A DNA stretch of 64,000 bases from Flavobacteriales bacterium (GTDB taxonomy: Bacteria; Bacteroidota; Bacteroidia; Flavobacteriales_D; Parvicellaceae). The translations under genes and the position numbers were made by a program. How positions within the stretch are numbered: position 1 is the stretch's first letter; the number at the start of each line of letters is the position of its first letter. The stretch covers positions 62,001 through 126,000 of the forward strand of contig JAOASC010000016.1 in NCBI GenBank assembly GCA_025210295.1. The letters are read 5' to 3'. Below the pieces are notes generated by a model. The model was not told where the DNA came from, did not search any database, and worked only from the letters and a program-made list of their open reading frames with translations. Below, piece by piece: positions 9,236 through 18,010 of the stretch.

Positions 9236-11713
9236 TTATACTGGATCTACATCAATTTTAACACGTACAGCTTTATAAGCGGAGTTCACTTGCCTTAAAT
9301 CGGCTATTTTTTCCAAGATATAATCTTTCACTTGTTTAGTAGAAGCTTGGCGTTCATACTTTACTGTAACAACTTTATTGTAGACATTTTTAATTCTCGG
9401 TATTGCTCCATATTCAGGGCCTAAAACTCGATTCCCCAATTTCCCTCTTAAAGACTTAGCAAAAACATTACTTGCATCATCGACAACTTGTTTATCACGA
9501 TGTCTTACCGTTAGGCGAATAATTCGATAATATGGAGGGTATTGAAAGTTCGAACGCTCATACAATTCTTGTGTATACATGCCTTCATAATCATTTTGCA
9601 TCACTCTTTGGATAATCCAATGATCCGGGTTATGTGTTTGAATAATTACTTTCCCTCTCTTCTTGTTTCTTCCTGCTCTACCACTTACCTGAGCCATCAA
9701 TTGATAAGCTCTTTCAAAAGCTCTATAATCTGGATAAAACAACATGTCATCAGCATTCAAAACACCTACTAAAGAAACATTATCAAAATCTAACCCTTTG
9801 GTGACCATCTGCGTCCCTACCAATATATTGATTTTACGTTGCTCAAAGTCACTAATGATATTTTGATAAGCATGTTTTGAACGTGTTGTATCTAAGTCCA
9901 TACGTTGAATGACAACTTTAGGCCCTAAATGAACAGCCAACTCCTCCTCTATTTTTTCGGTCCCAAAACCTACCATTTTGATATCAGAACTACCGCACGC
10001 ACCACATTTATTGGGCGGTCTCAATGTATAGCCACAATAATGACAACTCAATAGTTGAGTATACTTATGGTAAGTTAAACTTACATCGCACTGTGTACAC
10101 ATAGGAATCCAACCACAATCTTCACACATCCATTTGGGAGCATATCCTCTTCTATTCTGGAATAAAATAATTTGTTCCCCTCGTTTTAGTACTTCTTTCA
10201 TCTCTTCCATTAAAAAGGCTGAAAAAATACCATACATTTCTTTTTTACGCTTAGCCTTTGCTATATCAGCACATTGAATTTCGGGTAATTGCACTCCTCC
10301 AAAGCGCTTTTTCATTTCTACTAAGCCAAAATTTCCTTCCCTGGCATTCCACATGGTTTCAATTGCTGGAGTAGCAGAGCCTAATAACACGTCTGATTTA
10401 AATGCTCTAGCTAACATTACAGCAGTATCTCTAGCGTTATACCTTGGTGCAGGGTCATGTTGCTTAAATGATGATTCATGTTCTTCATCAACAATGATTA
10501 GTCCTAGATTTTTAAAAGGTAAAAACACCGCTGAACGAGCGCCTAGAATCACATCATATTGGTGCAATTTATCGTTAAGAACTGCATTCCAAATCTCAAC
10601 GCGTTCATGTGGAGAAAACTTTGAGTGATAAACTCCTATTCGATCCCCAAAATACTTTTTTAATCGGGTTATAATTTGGGTCGTTAAGGCTATTTCTGGC
10701 AATAAATACAATACTGTTTGTCCTTTAGCAATATATTTATTCATCAATTCTACGTATACTTCCGTTTTACCACTTCCTGTTACTCCATGTAACAAACAAA
10801 CCGGTTTTTCTAAAAAGCTTGCTTCTATTTCACTTAATGCTCGATGTTGATCTTCGGTTAATTGCTTAACTTCTATTCGATCACCTTCATACTTTTTTAA
10901 TCGACCTACTTCAACCTCATATTCTTGAAGAATTTGTTTATCGTATAAACTTTTAATAATCGCAGAGGACACTCCTGACTCTTGCAGTAAATCAGCTTTC
11001 TTTACTTCATTTTTCACCCCAAAATGATTACTCACTTGAAGATATTTTAATAACAGTTCTTGTTGTTTTACTGCTCGTTTTAGCCCGTCGAAGATTTCTT
11101 GTAATTGTTCTTCAACTTGAATTGAATGATGTAAGGTTACATACTTTTCTTTTTTCGGTTTGTATACAGCTTTGATTTCCTCTTCAACAACGATTACCCC
11201 TTTATCTATTAAACGCTTAACAATTGGATAAACTGTTTTTCTATCAATTATTTGTGCTATCTCAGCAAGATCTAAAGTCCCTCTAATTGACAAGGCATCT
11301 TGAATGATATACTCATTATCTGTAAGTTGAACTGCTTCGCTTTCTTGATAATTATCATTGAGTAAGACTTTTGTTTCACTAGCTAATTTAAAACTACTTG
11401 GTAATGCGGCAGTCATTACCTCACCAATATTACACATATAATAATTAGCTATCCATTCCCACAATTTTAATTGAATTTCAGTAACAATAGGAATATCATC
11501 TAAAATATAGTCCAGCAGTTTGGTGGTATAAGGAGGGATATTTTCATGCACCTTTCTTATTATTGCTGTATGCAATTTATTACGCCCAAAAGGAACAATA
11601 ATACGTACACCAGGTTGAACAAACTCATTTAGTTCATAAGGAACTCTGTATGTGTATAGATTGGGAACTGATAAGGGCACAATCGCATCAACAAACAAGG
11701 TTTTTCTCTCCAT
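9236..11713 (-). CDS. priA: Primosomal protein N', PriA replication-restart helicase
   Basis: ATP-driven 3'-5' helicase that rebuilds replication forks. The start MERKTLFVD at 11713 is preferred to the longer frame (11749), giving 825 residues. Order of parts: DNA-binding 3'BD domain (1-100), winged-helix region, helicase lobe 1 with Walker A GVTGSGKT (about 310) and the DEEH box, the zinc region with four CxxC pairs (CEDCGW, CTQCDV, CHYCGY, CGACGS), and lobe 2 with GTQMVTKGLDF. All key residues are present. It is the first gene of a run leading into alkylation-repair genes. Confidence 0.96.
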   Translation of the reverse strand: MERKTLFVDAIVPLSVPNLYTYRVPYELNEFVQPGVRIIVPFGRNKLHTAIIRKVHENIPPYTTKLLDYILDDIPIVTEIQLKLWEWIANYYMCNIGEVMTAALPSSFKLASETKVLLNDNYQESEAVQLTDNEYIIQDALSIRGTLDLAEIAQIIDRKTVYPIVKRLIDKGVIVVEEEIKAVYKPKKEKYVTLHHSIQVEEQLQEIFDGLKRAVKQQELLLKYLQVSNHFGVKNEVKKADLLQESGVSSAIIKSLYDKQILQEYEVEVGRLKKYEGDRIEVKQLTEDQHRALSEIEASFLEKPVCLLHGVTGSGKTEVYVELMNKYIAKGQTVLYLLPEIALTTQIITRLKKYFGDRIGVYHSKFSPHERVEIWNAVLNDKLHQYDVILGARSAVFLPFKNLGLIIVDEEHESSFKQHDPAPRYNARDTAVMLARAFKSDVLLGSATPAIETMWNAREGNFGLVEMKKRFGGVQLPEIQCADIAKAKRKKEMYGIFSAFLMEEMKEVLKRGEQIILFQNRRGYAPKWMCEDCGWIPMCTQCDVSLTYHKYTQLLSCHYCGYTLRPPNKCGACGSSDIKMVGFGTEKIEEELAVHLGPKVVIQRMDLDTTRSKHAYQNIISDFEQRKINILVGTQMVTKGLDFDNVSLVGVLNADDMLFYPDYRAFERAYQLMAQVSGRAGRNKKRGKVIIQTHNPDHWIIQRVMQNDYEGMYTQELYERSNFQYPPYYRIIRLTVRHRDKQVVDDASNVFAKSLRGKLGNRVLGPEYGAIPRIKNVYNKVVTVKYERQASTKQVKDYILEKIADLRQVNSAYKAVRVKIDVDPV

Positions 11714-11883
11714 TCTATTTAATTCTCTAAAAACGAGTACAAGGTACAATGAAGGTTGGTCAACTCGAAATTAATTGTAACTTTTTTCTCGTTTCCGTCA
11801 AAAAAAGAGACAAAAAATAAATTGTTAACATTTTTAACACAATAAGCTTTCAAATTTCATTGCTAACCACTAGTTTTACTCGC

Positions 11884-13731
11884 ATGCCAACGGATCAAAT
11901 AGAACAACTACTTTCAGAGATTAGGGAAAGCCCTGAAAATATCAACACGATATTGGCCATTGCTATTGATCTTTTTTTACAAGTTAAACAAGATGAAATC
12001 GCTGAATTAATCTTAAAAGCTGTTCCTGTTTTTGAAGAAATAGAACACACTAATGACCTCAGTTATTACATTTCTATTTTTGAAGCATTAGATTTAATCC
12101 ATTCAGGTAATTATTTTTTAGCTTTAGATAAATTAAATGGTACACTTGTTAGTACAGCAAAAGATGAGAATATAGTTGCAGAAGCTGTTGTATATTGTTT
12201 AAACGGTATTTGTTATAGAAGTATTGGAGAGCATGCTTTTTCTTTATTTTATCACCTCAGATCCAATGAACTGATTGAATATAACACTGCTTTTATAAAA
12301 GTAAGGCTAATAAACATTTATCAGATTGGTGAGCTACACACCGAAGAGGGCGATTATGAAGCAGCGATAGAGTTTTTGATGAACACGATCAAAACAGCTA
12401 AAAAGACAACAGATACAGACCCTATAAAATTTAGAACATACAGTGGTTTGACCAATGTTTTTATTAAGAAAAATAAACTAAGAGAAGCCGAACAATGCCT
12501 TTCTCATCAACGTTTATTTATGGGAAAAAACTTAGTCAATCAATCACGATATTATTCCGACAAAGCCCTTTTCCTTCAAGCCTCTTCCGCTTACCAAGAA
12601 GCTATTTCTTTTGAGTTAAAGAGTTTAAACATACGAGAAAAGCTGGAGAAACATGATGCTAAAGTAAGTTGTTATATTTCTCTAGGAAAAAGTTATTTTA
12701 AAATAAAAGCTTATGACAAAGCCATTGAATACGCCGAAAAAGGTTTGGAGTTAAGCATTCTCAATAATACCAAAAACAAAGTGCTACTTTGTCATCAATT
12801 GATGGCCTCTATTTATAAAGCAATTGATAAGAAAGATATTGCTTTTTACCATTTAGAAGAATACGTTACATTAGCCGACCGAATCAAACAAGAAGAAAGA
12901 AGACTCAACAACGAAATCAAACAACGCATACTCTCTACTCAAAAAATCATGTTTGAAGAGTCATTAAAAGAATTATCTTCAAGTATAAGATATGCAGAAC
13001 GAATTCAGAGGGCCATGTTGCAACCAACAGAGAACCTTAAATCTGTATTACCAGAATCTCTTATCTTTTTTAAACCTCATAGCGTCGTAAGTGGTGATTT
13101 TTATTGGTTTGGAAATGTAGATGGAAAAACAGTCATTGCCGTTGGTGATTGTACTGGGCATGGTGTACCTGCTGGTATGCTGACAATGAAAGGGCACGGG
13201 ATTCTGACAGGGATTGTCTCAGATAGTAAAATAACTCAACCAGATGAAATTTTAAATGTATTAGCGGAGAAGTTTTACCAGGATTTAGACTATGAAAACT
13301 CTAAGGTTGAAGATGGTATGGATATTAGTATTTGTACAATTGATCAGGAAAATCAGAGCATTTTATTTGCTGGAGCTAGAAGTCCATTATTAATTATTGA
13401 CAATCACCAAGCAACTAAAATACATGGAGACAGAATTAGTATTGGAGGAGCTTTAAAACAAGAAAAGTTTACCTGCCATAAAATAACCATTTCTAAAACA
13501 GCGAATTATTTTATGTATACAGATGGTTACACGGATCAATTTGGTGGAGAGAAAAACAAAAAGTTTAAAAACCCAAATTTTGTTCGTTTACTTCTTGAAA
13601 CTTATGGACATGGTGCAAACTATCACCTCAATAAGATAGAAGAAACATTTATGAATTGGAGAGGTTTAAATCAAAGAAAATTAACTCCTCAAACTGATGA
13701 TGTTTTAATTATTGGCTTTTCAATCCAGTAA
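11884..13731 (+). CDS. TPR-containing SpoIIE-type PP2C phosphatase
   Basis: A signalling phosphatase of 615 residues. The open frame reaches a TTG at 11860, but the ATG at 11884 is the likely start. Residues 1-330 are helical tetratricopeptide repeats (for example ISLGKSYFKIKAYDKAIEYA), followed by a coiled-coil linker (about 335-385). The C-terminal SpoIIE domain has SGDFYWF, AVGDCTGHGVPAG and the late DD pair (QTDDVLIIG), which bind the two metal ions. Such proteins usually act on anti-anti-sigma factors; no partner is encoded nearby. No TAnnTTTG box is visible. Its end overlaps the convergent patatin gene by 12 bases. Confidence 0.88.
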   Translation: MPTDQIEQLLSEIRESPENINTILAIAIDLFLQVKQDEIAELILKAVPVFEEIEHTNDLSYYISIFEALDLIHSGNYFLALDKLNGTLVSTAKDENIVAEAVVYCLNGICYRSIGEHAFSLFYHLRSNELIEYNTAFIKVRLINIYQIGELHTEEGDYEAAIEFLMNTIKTAKKTTDTDPIKFRTYSGLTNVFIKKNKLREAEQCLSHQRLFMGKNLVNQSRYYSDKALFLQASSAYQEAISFELKSLNIREKLEKHDAKVSCYISLGKSYFKIKAYDKAIEYAEKGLELSILNNTKNKVLLCHQLMASIYKAIDKKDIAFYHLEEYVTLADRIKQEERRLNNEIKQRILSTQKIMFEESLKELSSSIRYAERIQRAMLQPTENLKSVLPESLIFFKPHSVVSGDFYWFGNVDGKTVIAVGDCTGHGVPAGMLTMKGHGILTGIVSDSKITQPDEILNVLAEKFYQDLDYENSKVEDGMDISICTIDQENQSILFAGARSPLLIIDNHQATKIHGDRISIGGALKQEKFTCHKITISKTANYFMYTDGYTDQFGGEKNKKFKNPNFVRLLLETYGHGANYHLNKIEETFMNWRGLNQRKLTPQTDDVLIIGFSIQ

Positions 13732-15504
13732 CTCTCGATCTTCTAAATCTTTAATAATCATTTGATTTAGCATCTTATATATTTTCTTTACATAAAGAAT
13801 CTTAATAATCTTACGCATTAATTTCTTATTTTTAGAAGTATTTTTTTCTTCTTTTAAAGACAGGTTGAGATGGTCAATTACAGCTCTTATCCTTGTCTTA
13901 ATTTCCTTTTCATAAGGTTTTAATAAAGTAGAAGATACTTTAGGCCTTTTTATTTTTGAAAAGTAGGTGTCGTCATCCTCCAAGATCGCTATATCTGGAA
14001 CAATAGGCAGTACAGGAATCTTAATCGTTGTCCCTGCTTTACTGATTTTATGATAACGTAAAAATTTTTCTTTTGCTTGAGGAAATTGGTTCCAAATCGA
14101 ACGAATATTATCATAATTAATGCCTACTTCATCTGATTTATTGACGGGAAAAAAGTATTTATACCTTAAAAAGTTTCTGGCATTTTCTCTTCCTAATTGA
14201 TAATCGTGTTCTCTAAATTTTCTAGAAAGTATCCCACCAAAAGCTTTTAAGCTTGATGTTGCTAAAACTTTAGCATCTGGAATAGGTTTACCATTTTTGA
14301 CACGTTGTGTAGGAAAAATCTCTCCAATAACAAAATCACCTATATTCTGATTGGTGATTTCATCTCTTTTTGTCTTGTTCCCTCCCCATAAAGTAGTGAT
14401 GATATCTTGTGCAAAGGGCAGCATTTTCCACCTTGGAGCATAATGATCTTTTTGGGTATCATAACGATTAGGATAAGGGTCTATTTGAATCAACCCAAAA
14501 GTGTTGTCATGTATTGCTGTTCTTTTTGACCTCAATTCTGCTATAATTTGACCTATTGGAGCATTATTCATCGCTCCTCCATCAACGGTCAATGACTCAA
14601 ACTGATCATTAACATGTTTAAAGACATTTTCCCAATCGGTTAAATCTTCAGCTAAAACAGCTTTTTCTCCTATTTTAATATTTTGATAACGACTAAGGAT
14701 ACTTTTTTTTACTGAGGCTAACACCAAATCCTTTGAGAATAATTCATTACTAAACATTCTTGGACTTAATCCAATAGGGAAAGCTCCAGTCGCTTGGGTT
14801 GCAACTTTTATTTTTTCAACACTTTCTTCAAGGAAGGGGTTAAACCAAATGTAAGCTGAAGTTTTATTTTGTTTGGAATGTGAATGATTTTTATTAATGT
14901 TGAAGAATGAGAAAAAGCTGTGTTCATAGGTTACATAATCTAATGATTCAACATCATCTTCTTCTGTCTTATCTTCACTTTTAACTCTTCTGTAACTCGT
15001 ATATTCTGACCCCAAATCTAAACTCAACGGAACACCATTGAGTAAAGCATGAGATAATATTACGCTGAAATCCTTTGATAGATATGGTGGTAATCCCATT
15101 ACTGACTCTTGAAAATTTCCAGACAATTCAAAAGCCCTTTTTGTAATGTTATCAATGAATTGACTATTCAATAAAGACGGTACTCTTTTTAACTTAGTAA
15201 TATCAGTACTATCTAACGCCTTACTCAAGGTCTTTTGGTTATTATCATCATCCAGGTTAACCCATGCATCATACAACAATTCTTGCTTACCAAATAATTG
15301 TAGCAAAAGCATGATAGACGACATCCCTCCTGCTGAAGTCCCTCCTACGGTAGAAAGTTCAATATAAGGATTAGGAATATTTTCGTTATCTTTTTGAACC
15401 TCCCATTGATTCAATACTTCTATAATATAATCGATTGCTCCTGCTGTATATGCACCAGACGTAACTGCTCCTGGCATACATACTCCTAATTGAAACTTTT
15501 TCAT
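13720..15504 (-). CDS. Patatin-like phospholipase
   Basis: 594 residues with an N-terminal patatin domain. The oxyanion-type glycine loop is GVCMPGAVTSGAYTAGA, the nucleophile is Ser57 in GGTSAGG, and the catalytic Asp is in VDGGAMNNAP, so the Ser-Asp dyad is complete. The long C-terminal half (about 330-594) is basic and helical and is unlike short patatins; it may bind membranes. No signal peptide is seen, so it is probably cytoplasmic. It lies next to phosphatidylserine decarboxylase (divergent, 88 bases apart), consistent with phospholipid turnover. Confidence 0.88.
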   Translation of the reverse strand: MKKFQLGVCMPGAVTSGAYTAGAIDYIIEVLNQWEVQKDNENIPNPYIELSTVGGTSAGGMSSIMLLLQLFGKQELLYDAWVNLDDDNNQKTLSKALDSTDITKLKRVPSLLNSQFIDNITKRAFELSGNFQESVMGLPPYLSKDFSVILSHALLNGVPLSLDLGSEYTSYRRVKSEDKTEEDDVESLDYVTYEHSFFSFFNINKNHSHSKQNKTSAYIWFNPFLEESVEKIKVATQATGAFPIGLSPRMFSNELFSKDLVLASVKKSILSRYQNIKIGEKAVLAEDLTDWENVFKHVNDQFESLTVDGGAMNNAPIGQIIAELRSKRTAIHDNTFGLIQIDPYPNRYDTQKDHYAPRWKMLPFAQDIITTLWGGNKTKRDEITNQNIGDFVIGEIFPTQRVKNGKPIPDAKVLATSSLKAFGGILSRKFREHDYQLGRENARNFLRYKYFFPVNKSDEVGINYDNIRSIWNQFPQAKEKFLRYHKISKAGTTIKIPVLPIVPDIAILEDDDTYFSKIKRPKVSSTLLKPYEKEIKTRIRAVIDHLNLSLKEEKNTSKNKKLMRKIIKILYVKKIYKMLNQMIIKDLEDRELLD

Positions 15505-15577
15505 TTGTTGGTCGTCTAAATTTAATGTCCTAAAGTTAATTAACCAGATTTAAATATTTCTATATCATCAAAAAAAA

Positions 15578-15585
15578 TAACTTTG
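15578..15585 (+). promoter_or_regulatory. -7 promoter box (TAACTTTG) for psd
   Basis: TAACTTTG matches TAnnTTTG and ends only 7 bases before the psd ATG, so the transcript would have almost no leader. No TTG element is obvious 19-20 bases upstream. Confidence 0.5.
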
Positions 15586-15592
15586 CACTCGT

Positions 15593-16471
15593 ATGAAGAT
15601 CAAATACATTGATAGAGCATCTGGAGATACAAAAACAGAACATCCACCAGCTGAAGGATTGTTAAAGTTTTTATATGATAATCCTTTTGGTAAGACTTTA
15701 GCTCTTCCACTTATTAAAAGAAAGCTTTTATCCGAAATCTATGGTCGAAGAATGGATGCTAAAACTTCAATAAAAAAAATAAAACCTTTTGTTGAAGATC
15801 TAAATATTGACATGACTGAATCTTTACTCAAAATAGATCAATTTAGCTCTTTCAATGATTTTTTTTATCGAAAACTAAAACCAGAATCCCGTCCTATTGG
15901 TGATGGTTTTGTTTCTCCTGGAGATGGTAGACTACTTGCTTTTGAAAATATTGACTCCATTCACTCTTTTTTTGTGAAAGGTCGAAAATTTACATTATCT
16001 GAATTTTTGCAAGATCATAAATTGGCAAAAAAATATGAGGGAGGAACACTAATTATACTTCGCCTAGCTCCCAATGATTATCATCGCTTTCATTTTCCTT
16101 TTGATGGGACACCTTCTGAGGTTACTAAAATTAAAGGAAGCTATTTTTCAGTATCTCCCTACGCCTTAGCCAATAATTTTACAACAGTTTTTTGTGAGAA
16201 TAAACGTGAGTTCTGCACATTAACAACAAAAGAGAAAGGAGACTTGTTATTAGTACCTATTGGTGCTACCATGGTGGGAAGTATTATCGAAACTTATCGT
16301 CCCAATGCCTCCTTAAAAAAAGGAGCTGAAATGGGGTATTTTGCTTTTGGAGGGTCTACAGTTGTCGTTCTTGCCGAAGCAGGAAAACTTACGATAGATC
16401 AAGATATATTGACTAATACCGCCAACCAAATAGAAACTTTTGTTAAAATGGGTGAAAAGATTGGTTCATAA
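15593..16471 (+). CDS. psd: Phosphatidylserine decarboxylase proenzyme
   Basis: Decarboxylates phosphatidylserine to phosphatidylethanolamine at the inner membrane. 292 residues. The self-cleavage site is FGGST (Ser255 becomes the pyruvoyl group), and the conserved HRFHFP and FxRxLKPxxRP-like segments are present, with the SPGDG box near residue 105. It is the longer PSD type rather than the short archaeal-type form. It is transcribed away from the patatin gene and toward the arsenic operon, with a 60-base gap before arsR. Confidence 0.93.
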   Translation: MKIKYIDRASGDTKTEHPPAEGLLKFLYDNPFGKTLALPLIKRKLLSEIYGRRMDAKTSIKKIKPFVEDLNIDMTESLLKIDQFSSFNDFFYRKLKPESRPIGDGFVSPGDGRLLAFENIDSIHSFFVKGRKFTLSEFLQDHKLAKKYEGGTLIILRLAPNDYHRFHFPFDGTPSEVTKIKGSYFSVSPYALANNFTTVFCENKREFCTLTTKEKGDLLLVPIGATMVGSIIETYRPNASLKKGAEMGYFAFGGSTVVVLAEAGKLTIDQDILTNTANQIETFVKMGEKIGS

Positions 16472-16487
16472 AAAATAGGACTATTTC

Positions 16488-16518
16488 TTTGTTCTTTTTT
16501 TAATTAATCGTAATATTG
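16488..16518 (+). promoter_or_regulatory. Promoter of the arsenic operon
   Basis: TTTG at 16488-16491, a 19-base spacer, then TAATATTG at 16511-16518, one base off TAnnTTTG. The -7 element lies inside the palindromic ArsR site, so a bound repressor would block it. The start point would fall near 16525, just ahead of the arsR ATG at 16532. Confidence 0.6.
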
Positions 16519-16524
16519 CAATAT
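16507..16524. promoter_or_regulatory. ArsR operator 1
   Basis: ATCGTAATATTGCAATAT contains the perfect 12-base palindrome ATATTGCAATAT. Sixteen of its 18 positions recur at 16886-16903, in front of the second gene. It overlaps the -7 box, the expected place for ArsR autorepression. Confidence 0.65.
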
Positions 16525-16531
16525 AATTATT

Positions 16532-16867
16532 ATGGGATTAACAAAAACAAATCTTTTTACTGACGAGCAAAACAACATTGCTGTACTTGCTAAAGCTTTT
16601 GGCCACCCAGCCAGAGTAGCTATACTTCAACACTTATTAAAGGCAAATGCTTGTATCAACTCCGACTTAGTCAATGAACTAGGCTTAGCACAAGCCACAA
16701 TTAGTCAACATTTAAAAGAATTGAAGAACCTTGGTATCATACAAGGAACTGTTGAAGGTGTTTCTATGAGTTACTGTATTAATTCTGAAAAATGGAAAAC
16801 GATAAAAGAAACCTTTAATAACCTATTTGATCAACTGATCTGTTGTGACGATAATAATTGTTGCTAA
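16532..16867 (+). CDS. arsR: ArsR/SmtB-family arsenic-responsive repressor
   Basis: A winged-helix metalloregulator of 111 residues that releases DNA on binding arsenite. The DNA-recognition helix region reads LAQATISQHLKEL, and HPARVAILQHLL precedes it. The alpha3-type CxC of classic ArsR is absent; instead there is a single Cys in NACINSD and a C-terminal cluster ICCDDNNCC, which may bind As(III). It is the first gene of the operon and probably represses its own promoter through the palindrome at 16507-16524. Confidence 0.88.
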   Translation: MGLTKTNLFTDEQNNIAVLAKAFGHPARVAILQHLLKANACINSDLVNELGLAQATISQHLKELKNLGIIQGTVEGVSMSYCINSEKWKTIKETFNNLFDQLICCDDNNCC

Positions 16868-16885
16868 AAAAATTTAAAACAAATC

Positions 16886-16903
16886 ATCGCAATATTGCAA
16901 TAA
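16886..16903. promoter_or_regulatory. ArsR operator 2, upstream of the DUF6428 gene
   Basis: ATCGCAATATTGCAATAA is nearly identical to operator 1 and contains the perfect palindrome GCAATATTGC. It lies 20 bases before the next start codon. No TTG is found at the usual distance, so it may act as an internal roadblock or secondary operator rather than over a second promoter. Confidence 0.6.
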
Positions 16904-16923
16904 TATAATAAAAATAATTCACT

Positions 16924-17388
16924 ATGAAATTATCAGAATTTAAATCGCTATTAAAATTACAGGACAAGATTGAAATTGAATTACCTAATGGAGAACTTGT
17001 TCCTAGGCATTTTCACGTAACAGAAGTAGGCCAAATTAACAAACGTTTTATTGATTGTGGAGGGACACTAAGAAATGAAAGTGTTGTCAACTTCCAACTA
17101 TGGGAAGCTAATGATTATGATCATCGCCTTCACCCTCAAAAGCTTGTCAATATTATAGAGTTATCTGAAACTCAATTGGGCTTAACAGATGAAGAAATTG
17201 AGGTAGAATACCAAGGTATTACTATCGAAAAATATGGGATTTCTTTTGATGGTAACCGTTTTATTTTAACTTCAAAAGCAACGGATTGTCTAGCAAAAGA
17301 TAATTGCGGAATTCCTGTAGAAAAAATAAAAAAACCATTAGCTTCAATTACTAATAACTCATGTACGCCAGATTCTGGATGTTGCTAA
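16924..17388 (+). CDS. DUF6428 family protein of the arsenic operon
   Basis: 154 residues, soluble, acidic. It matches the DUF6428 family, found in Bacteroidota arsenic operons between arsR and arsC, with no assigned activity. Visible features: a central LHPQKLVNIIELSE segment and a Cys-rich end with TDCLAKDNCG and a final CTPDSGCC, suggesting metalloid or thiol chemistry. An ArsR-type palindrome precedes it, and arsC starts 10 bases after its stop. Confidence 0.75.
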   Translation: MKLSEFKSLLKLQDKIEIELPNGELVPRHFHVTEVGQINKRFIDCGGTLRNESVVNFQLWEANDYDHRLHPQKLVNIIELSETQLGLTDEEIEVEYQGITIEKYGISFDGNRFILTSKATDCLAKDNCGIPVEKIKKPLASITNNSCTPDSGCC

Positions 17389-17398
17389 AAAATAAATT

Positions 17399-18010
17399 AT
17401 GACAGATCAACTTCAAGCAATTATTTCGAAATTAGATTTAAAAAATATTGCTAATACAAGAAAGAAAGAACTTCAAGTTTTAATTGACTACATTGACTCT
17501 AAAACAACTATAAATGAGAGCGTTAATTTAAATTTCATTTGCACTCACAACTCTAGAAGAAGTCAATTCTCTCAACTGTGGGCGCAAGTTGCTGCAAATT
17601 ATTTTGGTGTTCCAGTAAATAGTTATTCTGGTGGAGTTGAAGTAACAGCTTTTAATAATAGAGCTGTAGCATCTATTATTCGAATGGGTTTTGATGTTAT
17701 AAAAGATCGTACAGCGAATAACCCTATTTATAGCGTTAAATGGGGCTCCTCTTCTACTCCATTGAAGCTATTCTCGAAGTTGTTTGACGATGACAGTAAT
17801 CCGGTTTCAAATTTTGCTGCGATAATGACATGTTCTCATGCTGATGAGAACTGCCCATTTATCCCTGGTGCGGAAGCAAGAATCCCTATTAGATACGAAG
17901 ATCCTAAAGCATTTGACAATACATCATTAGAATCTAAAATGTATGATCAACGTTCGATAGAAATTGCTACAGAGCTATTTTATGTCTTCTCTAAGATCAA
18001 AAAACAATGA
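17399..18010 (+). CDS. arsC: Thioredoxin-type arsenate reductase / LMW phosphatase fold
   Basis: Reduces arsenate to arsenite. 203 residues, with a 45-residue helical extension before the phosphatase-like core. The P-loop is CTHNSRRS (Cys48-x5-Arg54). A second pair, Cys145 and Cys152 in MTCSHADENC, has the spacing of the Staphylococcus ArsC relay (Cys10/82/89), so the protein should use a disulfide relay with thioredoxin. The extension and the HNSRR form match the Bacteroidota subgroup. It overlaps acr3 by four bases (ATGA), so translation is coupled. Confidence 0.87.
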   Translation: MTDQLQAIISKLDLKNIANTRKKELQVLIDYIDSKTTINESVNLNFICTHNSRRSQFSQLWAQVAANYFGVPVNSYSGGVEVTAFNNRAVASIIRMGFDVIKDRTANNPIYSVKWGSSSTPLKLFSKLFDDDSNPVSNFAAIMTCSHADENCPFIPGAEARIPIRYEDPKAFDNTSLESKMYDQRSIEIATELFYVFSKIKKQ

